Positions 15,290 through 21,544 of a stretch of 30,789 bases of DNA are shown here, piece after piece (positions within the stretch are counted from its first letter, which is position 1; each line of letters begins with the position of its first letter). The position numbers and the translations under genes were made by a program. The notes under the pieces were generated by a model. That model was not told the DNA's origin, did not search any database, and saw only the letters and a list, made by a program, of their open reading frames with translations. The stretch is from a virus, in the IMG/VR virus record IMGVR_UViG_3300030106_000042, positions 1 to 30,789 of that record, one strand, 5' to 3'.

Positions 15290-15634
15290 ATGGATGTAAA
15301 AAGAGTAGTAAGTTTTGATCAGGGTGTAACTTGGAAAAGCGAACATACCTCTAATCCATATGCTATAGTTTTAAAAGCAAAAAAAATATGGAAATTTACT
15401 AAAACTGAAAATCCAAAAGCATTTAAATTTTTTTCTAGTATTATTAAAGATAATGCTAAAATTTTTAGGTGGGGTTTACAAAAACAAAAATCATTTAAAA
15501 TATTTTATCATAATGAATACTGTTATTTTGAAACACCTGATGCTATAATATATAGAGTAGTAATACAAAAAGATGAAAAAAAGAAAAAAGTAAAAAAAGC
15601 TAAAAATAATAAAAAAGATAAAATGGTGTACTAA
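15290..15634 (+). CDS. Small Lys-rich protein of unknown function
   Basis: A 114-residue protein I do not recognise. The N-terminal 95 residues contain many aromatic residues (IWKFTKTENPKAFKFF, KSFKIFYHNEYCYFE), which suggests a small mixed alpha/beta fold. The last 20 residues are almost all Lys (KKKKVKKAKNNKKDK). It starts three bases after the gp10-like gene. No strong ribosome site is visible, so coupling to the upstream gene is likely. Its stop codon (TAA) overlaps the next ATG. Placement after the hub gene hints at a virion or assembly role only. Confidence 0.5.
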   Translation: MDVKRVVSFDQGVTWKSEHTSNPYAIVLKAKKIWKFTKTENPKAFKFFSSIIKDNAKIFRWGLQKQKSFKIFYHNEYCYFETPDAIIYRVVIQKDEKKKKVKKAKNNKKDKMVY

Positions 15635-15930
15635 TGACAAACAAAAAAAAAGATCCTGTAAAAGGCACAGGTAAAAAACCAAAGAACACAGGAAGAAGAT
15701 TATACACAGATGAAAACCCTAAAGATACAGTAAGTATAAAATTTGCTACTCCAACTGATGCTAGAAAAACTGTTGCAAAGGTTAAAAAATTATCTAAACC
15801 TTTTGCTAGAAAAATACAAATATTAACAGTTATGGAACAACGTGCTAAAGTAATGGGCAAAACAGAAGTTGCAAGAATAGCTAAGGCAGGTAAAGAAGCT
15901 ATACGAAAAAAGGAGAAAAAAATTGGCTAA
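15634..15930 (+). CDS. Conserved small basic protein with GRRLYTDENP motif
   Basis: A 98-residue basic protein coupled to the upstream gene by a TAATG overlap. It opens with VKGTGKKPKNTGRRLYTDEN and PKDTVSIKF, then has KPFARKIQILTVMEQRAKVM and GKTEVARIAKAGKEAIRKKE. I recognise this two-part layout from cyanophages and other marine phages, where it is always hypothetical. The C-terminal two-thirds are probably three short helices. It lacks the cysteine pair of the 3347-5097 group but has similar charge. A run of nine A bases near the start (15643 onward) is a potential slippage point. Function unknown; a nucleic-acid-binding virion or assembly factor is possible. Confidence 0.6.
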   Translation: MTNKKKDPVKGTGKKPKNTGRRLYTDENPKDTVSIKFATPTDARKTVAKVKKLSKPFARKIQILTVMEQRAKVMGKTEVARIAKAGKEAIRKKEKKIG

Positions 15931-16087
15931 AATAAATACATTTATTCCAGAACCAAAAGAGGAATACAATATAGAAAATCAAAGATTAATTAATTTAGCT
16001 ATAAGTCAAATAATACAAAAACTAAATTTTACTTATCAACAAGAAATTAAAAATGAACAACAAACATTTGAGTGGTTTTTATCATGA
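15923..16087 (+). CDS. 54-residue conserved small phage protein (TTG start)
   Basis: This short gene starts at TTG 15923, seven bases after a good AGGAG site, overlaps the end of the previous gene by eight bases, and ends at TGA 16087. The product begins MAKINTFIPEPKEEYN and ends with FTYQQEIKNEQQTFEWFLS. This pattern of PEP near the start and a closing Y-Q-Q-x-x-KNEQ-x-F-x-WF helix is one I know from short proteins coded among tail genes of many marine phages. It is usually missed because of its length and TTG start. Helical, no membrane segment. Its role is unknown; a small structural or assembly subunit is the best guess. Confidence 0.65.
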   Translation: MAKINTFIPEPKEEYNIENQRLINLAISQIIQKLNFTYQQEIKNEQQTFEWFLS

Positions 16088-16434
16088 CAATAAGATACAA
16101 AAATCAAGGTTATAAACAAACTGGTACAGGTAAAACTACGGTGTTTACTTGTCCTAGTGATGCGACAGTTATAGTTAAAAGTATTTACTGTGCAAACAAT
16201 GATAGTTCGTCAGCTATATTAGTTAATATGAATTTTGTAGATTCATCTGACTCAAACACAGAATATGAATTTTTTAGAGATGATGTTCCAGCTAAATCAC
16301 AAGTAAATGCTTCACCTCAAGGTTTAAACTTAGAAGCAGGTGATGCTATTACTGTGCAATCAGCTACTGGTAGTGGTAAAATACAAGGACTAATTAGCTA
16401 TGCTTTGGTTGACCGTTCTCAAGAAAATGGATAA
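16084..16434 (+). CDS. Small beta-structured virion protein
   Basis: The start chosen is ATG 16084, which overlaps the stop of the preceding gene (ATGA). A GTG at 16072 would add four residues but lies deeper in that gene. The 116-residue product opens MTIRYKNQGYKQTGTGKTTV and continues FTCPSDATVIVKSIYCANND, with a later FFRDDVPAKSQ and LNLEAGDAITVQS. It reads as one beta domain and resembles small tail- or fibre-associated proteins I know from marine phages. GTGKTT looks superficially like a P-loop but lies in a beta protein with no other ATPase motif. The 2OG oxygenase gene is coupled to its stop (TAATG). Confidence 0.55.
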   Translation: MTIRYKNQGYKQTGTGKTTVFTCPSDATVIVKSIYCANNDSSSAILVNMNFVDSSDSNTEYEFFRDDVPAKSQVNASPQGLNLEAGDAITVQSATGSGKIQGLISYALVDRSQENG

Positions 16435-16991
16435 TGCAACTTCATCAAGCTATTTTTAAAATAGAAAAAGTTATATCTAAAGACTGGTGTAAAAATCTTA
16501 CTCAATATATGGATATTGTGTGTAGGAATAAAGCAACAGTTTTAATCAACAATAAAAGAGTAGAAGATACAAAACAAAGAAATGTTTATGATTATGGATT
16601 ATCTGATCAAGGACAAGATGTTGATTATAATAAAATTTTGTCAGATGTAATTAAAGATAACATACGTCAATATTTAAAAAGTTTTACTTATTTACTAGAA
16701 CTTAAAATGGAAGGTATAAATTTACTAAAATATACTGAAGGTAATTTTTATAATACACATATTGATTCGTTTCATACTGTTAACAGACAAATATCTATTA
16801 TAATAAATTTAAACGAAAATTATGAAGGGGGAGAAATAGTTTTTATGAACCCTACTACAAGAAAACCATATAGTAAAATAGGTCTAAAAACTGGAGAAAT
16901 GCTAGTGTTTCCAAGTAATTTTATGTATCCTCATCAAGTAACAAAAATTACAAAAGGTATAAGATATAGTTGTGTCAGCTGGTGTTATTAG
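16434..16991 (+). CDS. 2-oxoglutarate/Fe(II)-dependent oxygenase
   Basis: A 185-residue oxygenase of the prolyl 4-hydroxylase-like (P4Hc/PiuC-type) fold. The iron ligands are His109 and Asp111 in YNTHIDSFH and His167 in MYPHQVTKI. Arg177 (KGIRYS), ten residues after the distal His, is the expected 2-oxoglutarate anchor. LNENYEGGEIVF and MLVFPSNFMYPH are typical surrounding strands. The enzyme would couple 2-oxoglutarate decarboxylation to hydroxylation of a protein or other substrate in the cytoplasm. Such genes are common in marine phages, with mostly unknown substrates. It is translationally coupled to the small virion protein upstream, which makes a virion protein one possible target. It is followed by a promoter, so it ends this operon. 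Confidence 0.85.
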   Translation: MQLHQAIFKIEKVISKDWCKNLTQYMDIVCRNKATVLINNKRVEDTKQRNVYDYGLSDQGQDVDYNKILSDVIKDNIRQYLKSFTYLLELKMEGINLLKYTEGNFYNTHIDSFHTVNRQISIIINLNENYEGGEIVFMNPTTRKPYSKIGLKTGEMLVFPSNFMYPHQVTKITKGIRYSCVSWCY

Positions 16992-17001
16992 ACTGTATAA
17001 G

Positions 17002-17033
17002 TTGACAGCACATCTAATTTGTGCGAATATAAT
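17002..17033 (+). promoter_or_regulatory. Consensus-hexamer promoter with palindromic spacer
   Basis: TTGACA (17002-17007) and TATAAT (17028-17033) are perfect consensus hexamers but 20 bases apart, wider than the usual 16-18. The spacer holds an inverted repeat, GCACA (17008-17012) and TGTGC (17020-17024), which could be a regulator-binding site. GAATAT at 17025-17030 would give a 17-base spacer instead. The gene at 17057 is the target. Confidence 0.6.
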
Positions 17034-17056
17034 AGTAACAAAGGAGAAAAATTAAA

Positions 17057-17923
17057 ATGACAAACAATTATTATTACATTACAACTGGGAAATTACAAAG
17101 AGTTGAACTTTATGATATAGCTAATGCCAAATCGCATTACTATACATCTGGTGGCAATAAAATGTATGTTTTGAGACATTCATTTGAAGGTGATAATGGT
17201 ACTGTTAGAGATTGGTATGTTAAAACTTTATCAAAAAATATAGATGTTGCAATTGAGAAAGCTAAAGAATGGGTAAAAGAAAATGGTGAACAAAATCACG
17301 ATTTAATAATTAATAGCGATTATCAAGAAGTAGACCCTAATGGCACAATTCCTCAATGGGTCAAAGATATTAAAAAGAGCAATCAAATAGAAAAGGATAA
17401 AGCAAAAGAACGATTAAAAAAGTGGGAAGCAGAACAAAAACAAAAAGATTTAGAAAGAGAGAAAAAAAATAAGAAGATTTTATTAGAGTTATCTCAATCT
17501 GAGTATGTGGGTCAACCTAAAGATAGATTAGAAAAAAAATTAACTATTAAATCGTGGTTTACAAAAGAAGTTGAACCTTACTGTTATGGAGCTGATACTC
17601 ATATAAATATTATTACTCTAGAAGATGAGGACAAAAATCTATACACATATTTTGGTAGTGCAAGTATTGGTACTGACATTGAAAATGATAACGACACTAG
17701 AGATGAAAAACAACAATTAGTGAATTGGGTAGAAAGTAAAGATAGAGTGGGTAATACATATACTGTAAAATTTACAGTAAAAAAACATTCTTTATATACT
17801 CCTAAATTTGCTAGACTTTATGCCGATTTAAATTATAAAAGAAACTACACAATAAATGATTACGGAGTAGATTTTAAAGGTTCAAAGCAAACTGTAATAC
17901 AAAGACCTAAAGTAATAAATTAG
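17057..17923 (+). CDS. Unknown coiled-coil protein with own promoter and terminators
   Basis: A 288-residue protein I cannot assign. It has three parts. The N-terminal domain, about 1-100, contains YYYITTGKLQRVELYDI and MYVLRHSFEGDNGTVRDWYV. A highly charged coiled coil at about 102-145 includes KDKAKERLKKWEAEQKQKDL. The C-terminal beta domain, about 150-285, contains EYVGQPKDRLEKKLTIKSWF, NIITLEDEDKNLYTYFGSAS and VGNTYTVKFTVKKH. The last part resembles an OB-like beta domain repeated in marine phage and plasmid proteins, sometimes near replication genes, but this is weak. A strong promoter-like element precedes it, AAGGAG precedes the ATG, and a terminator overlaps its stop codon, so it is transcribed alone. 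Confidence 0.6.
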   Translation: MTNNYYYITTGKLQRVELYDIANAKSHYYTSGGNKMYVLRHSFEGDNGTVRDWYVKTLSKNIDVAIEKAKEWVKENGEQNHDLIINSDYQEVDPNGTIPQWVKDIKKSNQIEKDKAKERLKKWEAEQKQKDLEREKKNKKILLELSQSEYVGQPKDRLEKKLTIKSWFTKEVEPYCYGADTHINIITLEDEDKNLYTYFGSASIGTDIENDNDTRDEKQQLVNWVESKDRVGNTYTVKFTVKKHSLYTPKFARLYADLNYKRNYTINDYGVDFKGSKQTVIQRPKVIN

Positions 17924-17936
17924 GTCTTTTATTTTT
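17901..17936 (+). terminator. Terminator overlapping the stop codon of the 17057 gene
   Basis: A perfect 10-bp stem (AAAGACCTAA at 17901-17910 with TTAGGTCTTT at 17920-17929) has a 9-base loop and a T-rich tail to 17936. The TAG stop (17921-17923) lies inside the right arm, so coding and termination share the sequence. Confidence 0.85.
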
Positions 17937-17986
17937 GGTCGTATGTGATATTATTTAGTTGTTTTTATTCAAAACTTCTCCAATTC

Positions 17987-18015
17987 AACCCTAACTAATC
18001 AGTTAGGGTTTTTTT
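17987..18015 (+). terminator. Second tandem terminator
   Basis: A perfect 10-bp stem (AACCCTAACT at 17987-17996 with AGTTAGGGTT at 18001-18010), tetraloop AATC, followed by T residues to 18015. It lies 50 bases after the first terminator with no gene between. Confidence 0.88.
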
Positions 18016-18052
18016 GTTGCTCTGTCTTGTTTTTTATGTAATTATATGTGCT

Positions 18053-18247
18053 ATGAAAAAAATACAATGTGAAACAAAAGAAGTATATAGAAACAAAAAA
18101 AACAATGTGGTTTATGCCTCTAAAGAAGATGCAGAACACGATATAAACAACCCAAACACAGATACCAAAAGAGAAGATGTCGTAAATGATGTTACCGTCA
18201 TAGTGCCACCAGAGGCTTTATCTTTAGTCTCAGATACACAAAAATGA
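18053..18247 (+). CDS. 64-residue conserved small phage protein
   Basis: The start chosen is ATG 18053; a TTG at 18014 lies within the terminator tail and is unlikely. The product opens MKKIQCETKEVYRNKKNNVV and YASKEDAEHDINNPNTDT, then ends with VNDVTVIVPPEALSL. I recognise this pattern from short hypothetical proteins of marine phages and, as I recall, T4-like cyanophages. It is mixed charge with no membrane segment. Its stop overlaps the ATG of the SET-domain gene (ATGA), so the two are translated together. No convincing promoter is visible in the 38 bases between the terminator and the start. A weak TTGCTC/TAATTA pair is the best candidate. Confidence 0.6.
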   Translation: MKKIQCETKEVYRNKKNNVVYASKEDAEHDINNPNTDTKREDVVNDVTVIVPPEALSLVSDTQK

Positions 18248-18561
18248 AAATTCAATATAACAAATTTTATTACAATCCTTTGCCTGATGATTTATCTATT
18301 CGTAAAAGTGATATTCATGGGCATGGAATATTTGCTAATAAAGAAATTAAAAAAGATCAAGATTTGGGAAGCACACACATTAAAGTTCCTATGATATTAG
18401 GTTATATCAGAACACCGTTAGGTGGTTTTCTTAATCATTCAAACAAACCAAATTGTGTTTTAGAAGTTACAAGAGATTGGGATGATTATATTATTTATAA
18501 TGTATTTACTACTAGACTTATTAAAAAGAATGAAGAGTTGTTACTAGAGTATGGTGCTTGA
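18244..18561 (+). CDS. SET-domain protein (predicted protein lysine methyltransferase)
   Basis: A compact 105-residue SET domain. GHGIFANKEIKKDQDLG (26-42) is the N-terminal SET motif with the usual G-x-G-x-F/Y/V-A turn. GGFLNHSNKPNC (60-71) contains the N-H-S motif that binds S-adenosylmethionine. NEELLLEYG (96-104) is the C-terminal E-L-x-x-x-Y motif with Tyr103 as the candidate catalytic residue. No pre-SET or post-SET cysteine clusters are present. SET enzymes methylate lysines in proteins such as histones and ribosomal subunits. The target in a bacteriophage is unknown. The gene is coupled to its neighbours on both sides by stop-start overlaps and lies directly before two glycosyltransferase genes. 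Confidence 0.75.
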   Translation: MKIQYNKFYYNPLPDDLSIRKSDIHGHGIFANKEIKKDQDLGSTHIKVPMILGYIRTPLGGFLNHSNKPNCVLEVTRDWDDYIIYNVFTTRLIKKNEELLLEYGA

Positions 18562-19490
18562 TGTTACCTAGAGGTGGAACAGAAATACAACATCATTTTT
18601 TATCACATTATGTAGATGAAAAACTACTATCTAATTTTCAGATATGTACATCTATACCAAATAAAGTTCCGATACTAGAAGATAAAATAAATATATTGTG
18701 GCAAAAAAATAGTTATGATCAACCTAATATATACCCTTGGTTTGAAGATAAAACTAACCACGACAAATTTGATTGGTATGTTTTTAATTCACATTGGAAC
18801 TATGAAAAGTTTAGATATAAGTTTGATGTCCCTACTCATAAGTGTCACGTTATAAAAAACGGAGTTACAAACTTTCCTGATATGATACCTTACAAAGAAG
18901 GCGAAACAGTAAGAATGTTATTTCACGTTACTCCTTGGAGAGGTTTAAATGTATTATTAGGAGCTATGCAACAATTACAAGATTGTAATGTGCATCTAGA
19001 CGTATTTAGTAGTTGTAAGATTTATGGAGAAGAATTTGAAAAAGCAAACGAACATATTTATGAACCATTGTATGAACAAGCAAGAAAACTAGAAAATGTT
19101 AATTATATAGGATATAAAGAACATTCTTTCATACAAAAATTTTTATATCGTTATCATATGTTTGCTTATCCTAGTATATGGGAAGAAACTAGCTGTAATG
19201 CAGCTCTTGAAGCAATGGCTAGTGGGTTATATTGTATTGTTACTAACTTTGGTGCATTGTATGAAACGTGTTCTGAGTTTCCTGTGTATGTAACCTATGA
19301 TAAAAACTATCGTAATTTAGCTACTGCTTTTGCTCACGCTATTAGAGGTGCAGTAGACCATATGCACGAACCACGAATACAGGAACATTTACTTATGCAA
19401 CAAAACTTTGTTAAAAGATTTTATAGTTGGGAAAAGAAAAAATTAGAATGGACAAGTTTTTTACAAGGAGCCTTAGATGCAAAATCATGA
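18561..19490 (+). CDS. GT4-family (GT-B) glycosyltransferase
   Basis: The start chosen is ATG 18561, which overlaps the SET-gene stop (TGATG); TTG 18558 would add one residue. The 309-residue protein has the GT-B layout of family GT4. An N-terminal nucleotide-fold half begins LPRGGTEIQHHFLSH. The hinge holds HVTPWRGLNVLLGAM at about 120. The C-terminal half carries the sugar-nucleotide motif E209-x7-E217 in WEETSCNAALEAMASG, followed by IVTNFGALYE. The donor is a nucleotide sugar; the acceptor cannot be read from sequence. It overlaps the next glycosyltransferase gene by 14 bases, which suggests that the two enzymes act in sequence on one glycan or protein. Confidence 0.85.
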   Translation: MLPRGGTEIQHHFLSHYVDEKLLSNFQICTSIPNKVPILEDKINILWQKNSYDQPNIYPWFEDKTNHDKFDWYVFNSHWNYEKFRYKFDVPTHKCHVIKNGVTNFPDMIPYKEGETVRMLFHVTPWRGLNVLLGAMQQLQDCNVHLDVFSSCKIYGEEFEKANEHIYEPLYEQARKLENVNYIGYKEHSFIQKFLYRYHMFAYPSIWEETSCNAALEAMASGLYCIVTNFGALYETCSEFPVYVTYDKNYRNLATAFAHAIRGAVDHMHEPRIQEHLLMQQNFVKRFYSWEKKKLEWTSFLQGALDAKS

Positions 19491-20313
19491 ACCTATATAC
19501 TCTCCTGATGCTGATTGGGTTGACAATAAAAAAATAAAACTATTCGTAGCAACACCTGTACATAGTGAGGTATCTATACACTATATGCAATCGGTGTTTA
19601 AACTACAAGCTAAGTGTAACGAAAAAAAAATACCTATTACGTTACAACTTATGAAATCCTCTTTAGTAACACAAGGTCGTAATTTATGTGTATCTGAATT
19701 TTTAAATTCTGGTTATACACACTTGTTGTTTATAGATAGTGATATATTATTCAATGCTGACTCTATATTTAAGATGTTAGAAAAAGATCAAGAGGTGCTT
19801 AGTATTCCTTATCCTATGAAGGTTATACAATGGGATAAAATTTTGAACAAATGGAAAGGTATACCTAGTATGAATGATACACAAGCAAAAACCAGTGGTA
19901 ATATGTTTCCTGTCCGTATTAAAGATAAAGAAGATGATATAACTGTTACAAATGGTATGATTGAATTATCTCATTCTATGACTGGTTGTTTATTAATTAA
20001 AAGAGAAGCATTAGAAAAAATGGCAAAAGCATATCCAGACTTGATTATAAAGCAAGAAACAATGATAGACGGAGAGAAACAATTACGCAAAAACTTGTAT
20101 AACTTTTTCGATACTTACTACGATCCAGAAGAAAAACTGTATCTAGGTGAGGATTTTGCTTTTTCACGATTATGGACAAAAATAGGTGGTAAGTGTATGG
20201 CTCTTATAAATGAGTACATTACTCACGTTGGAGAATATCAGTTTACTGGTAGATTAATAGACGAAATGGTAGCAATTCCCACAGATAGTATTGATACTTC
20301 AACTAAGAAATAG
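19477..20313 (+). CDS. GT-A glycosyltransferase
   Basis: A 278-residue enzyme with a GT-A fold. LFVATPVHSEVSIHYMQSV opens the nucleotide-binding half. TQGRNLCVSEFLNSGYTHLL leads to FIDSDILF with the metal-binding D87-S88-D89 (DxD) motif. MTGCLLIKREALEKM and YLGEDFAFSRLW form the acceptor side, with the Glu-Asp pair a likely catalytic base. The layout resembles GT2 and Anp1-like enzymes often coded by marine phages. An AAGGAG site lies within the preceding gene, which it overlaps by 14 bases. Possible substrates are fibre proteins, phage DNA bases or host envelope sugars; the sequence does not decide. Confidence 0.8.
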   Translation: MQNHEPIYSPDADWVDNKKIKLFVATPVHSEVSIHYMQSVFKLQAKCNEKKIPITLQLMKSSLVTQGRNLCVSEFLNSGYTHLLFIDSDILFNADSIFKMLEKDQEVLSIPYPMKVIQWDKILNKWKGIPSMNDTQAKTSGNMFPVRIKDKEDDITVTNGMIELSHSMTGCLLIKREALEKMAKAYPDLIIKQETMIDGEKQLRKNLYNFFDTYYDPEEKLYLGEDFAFSRLWTKIGGKCMALINEYITHVGEYQFTGRLIDEMVAIPTDSIDTSTKK

Positions 20314-20319
20314 TAGAAT
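20291..20319 (+). promoter_or_regulatory. Predicted promoter for the internal virion protein operon
   Basis: TTGATA (20291-20296) and TAGAAT (20314-20319) are exactly 17 bases apart. The element begins inside the end of the upstream glycosyltransferase gene. A second -10-like TATAAT lies at 20325-20330. The next gene starts at 20349 with AAGGAG. Confidence 0.5.
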
Positions 20320-20348
20320 ATTTATATAATAACCTTAAGGAGTGTTTT

Positions 20349-21134
20349 ATGGCAGTACCTTTGATTGTACCAATAGCAGCTGGAGTTGGTAGTTTTCTTT
20401 TAGCAAAAGCAAGTGGAGCATCTAACCGAGATGCTTTAATAGCAGGTGGAATAGGTGCATTAGGAGCTTATGGAGTAGGCACAGCAGCTGGTCTTGGAAC
20501 AGGCACTGTAGCTGCTAAAGGCACGATAGCTGGTGCATTAGGTGGCACACAAACTGCAGCAGCTTTGACTGGAATAGGTGGTGCTACATTAGGAACTATG
20601 GCTATGCAAGGACAACCTCAACAAGCTCAAGCAAATGAAAATATGAATGTAGGATTTAAGGGAGTAGATCCAGCTCAGTACGCACAAGCTACAGAAAACT
20701 TACAAGGTATAACACAAAGAGCAACTTACGCTGATGCTCCATCAACAGATGTTGTACAACCTAGTGTTTATGATTTTACTAATCAAGAGATGTATACAGC
20801 TAAAGAAGGTGGATTAGCAGAAATAAAAAGATATAAAGAAGGTGGTGTAAATTATTTGCCAAGTAAATTAGATCACAATGAAAAAGATTATAATAATTAT
20901 GTTAGAGCAAAAGGCTATGTTGAAGATGCTACAAGCATAGCTGATAAAGACGAAGATACTCTTCTAGCTCAATTAGCTGATGGTGAGTTTGTCAGTAGAG
21001 CTGATGCTATTTTAGGTGCTGGTATTATGGAAGGAGCAAGTCCTGAAGATTTTAAAGAGATGAGAAGATTAGGAGCTAAGTTCTTTTATAAACAACAAGA
21101 CCAGTTGAAAAGGATTTACGACATAACCTCATGA
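20349..21134 (+). CDS. Putative internal virion (DNA ejection) protein with hydrophobic N-terminus
   Basis: A 261-residue protein. Residues 1-90 are Gly/Ala-rich and hydrophobic (VPLIVPIAAGVGSFLLAKAS, IGALGAYGVGTAAGLGTG), able to enter a membrane. The middle is Gln/Ala-rich. The C-terminal third has two Gly-Gly turns (AKEGGLAEIKRYKEGGVNYL) and a conserved-looking LLAQLADGEFVSRADAILGAG, which I know from marine phage structural proteins coded before ejection proteins. Its stop overlaps the next gene (ATGA). The membrane-active N-terminus and location at the head of a cluster of large helical virion proteins point to a role in DNA entry. The inference is from context, not from a known catalytic motif. 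Confidence 0.6.
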   Translation: MAVPLIVPIAAGVGSFLLAKASGASNRDALIAGGIGALGAYGVGTAAGLGTGTVAAKGTIAGALGGTQTAAALTGIGGATLGTMAMQGQPQQAQANENMNVGFKGVDPAQYAQATENLQGITQRATYADAPSTDVVQPSVYDFTNQEMYTAKEGGLAEIKRYKEGGVNYLPSKLDHNEKDYNNYVRAKGYVEDATSIADKDEDTLLAQLADGEFVSRADAILGAGIMEGASPEDFKEMRRLGAKFFYKQQDQLKRIYDITS

Positions 21135-21544
21135 TAAATATTATCAAGGTTGATGTCGCAGAACATTGGACACGAGCATCTGTAATGTTAGCTGATGCTA
21201 TAAATTTAAGTAACGGTAGGCATACACTAGAAACAACCTACAACAACTTAAAAAAAGGAGTTATGAGATTGTACGCAGTTTATTTTAAAGAAAAATTAAA
21301 AAGTTATTTCGTAACTCAAATCACCATTTATCCTGCAAAAAGTGTTTATGGAATTATTTTTTGTGGTGGTAAAGAGGTAATAAGACATATAAAAAAAATA
21401 GAAACTTTTTTTAAAAATGAAGCAGTTCTTAATGGCTGTAGAGGATTAGAAATTATTGGAAGAAGTGGTTGGGAGAAAGTTATTGATAATATGCCCTCTC
21501 TAGACTTTGAAGCAAAAGGTGTGTTTTATGAAATGGATACTTAA
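21131..21544 (+). CDS. GNAT-like phage protein of the ejection cluster
   Basis: A 137-residue mixed alpha/beta protein starting inside the upstream stop (ATGA). RLYAVYFKEKLKSYFVTQIT and VYGIIFCGGKEVIRHIKKIE are consecutive strands. GCRGLEIIGRSGWEKVIDNM near the C-terminus is a motif I recognise from small podovirus proteins coded among internal virion genes; these have a GNAT-like acetyltransferase fold but no demonstrated activity. The canonical acetyl-CoA loop (R/Q-x-x-G-x-G/A) is not clear here, so enzymatic function is doubtful. Position suggests an assembly or virion role, comparable in location to the small gene before the P22 ejection proteins. Confidence 0.5.
   Translation: MINIIKVDVAEHWTRASVMLADAINLSNGRHTLETTYNNLKKGVMRLYAVYFKEKLKSYFVTQITIYPAKSVYGIIFCGGKEVIRHIKKIETFFKNEAVLNGCRGLEIIGRSGWEKVIDNMPSLDFEAKGVFYEMDT

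Noticed and set aside
15570-15634. A-rich slippery runs that might give a -1 frameshift from the 15290 gene into the 15634 gene
   Set aside because: The frames are in the right relation, but a TAA at 15619-15621 closes the -1 frame before the ATG, so no fusion product can form.
16120-16140. GTGKTT resembling a Walker A P-loop in the 16084 gene
   Set aside because: The protein is a 116-residue beta domain without Walker B or other NTPase motifs; the resemblance is chance.
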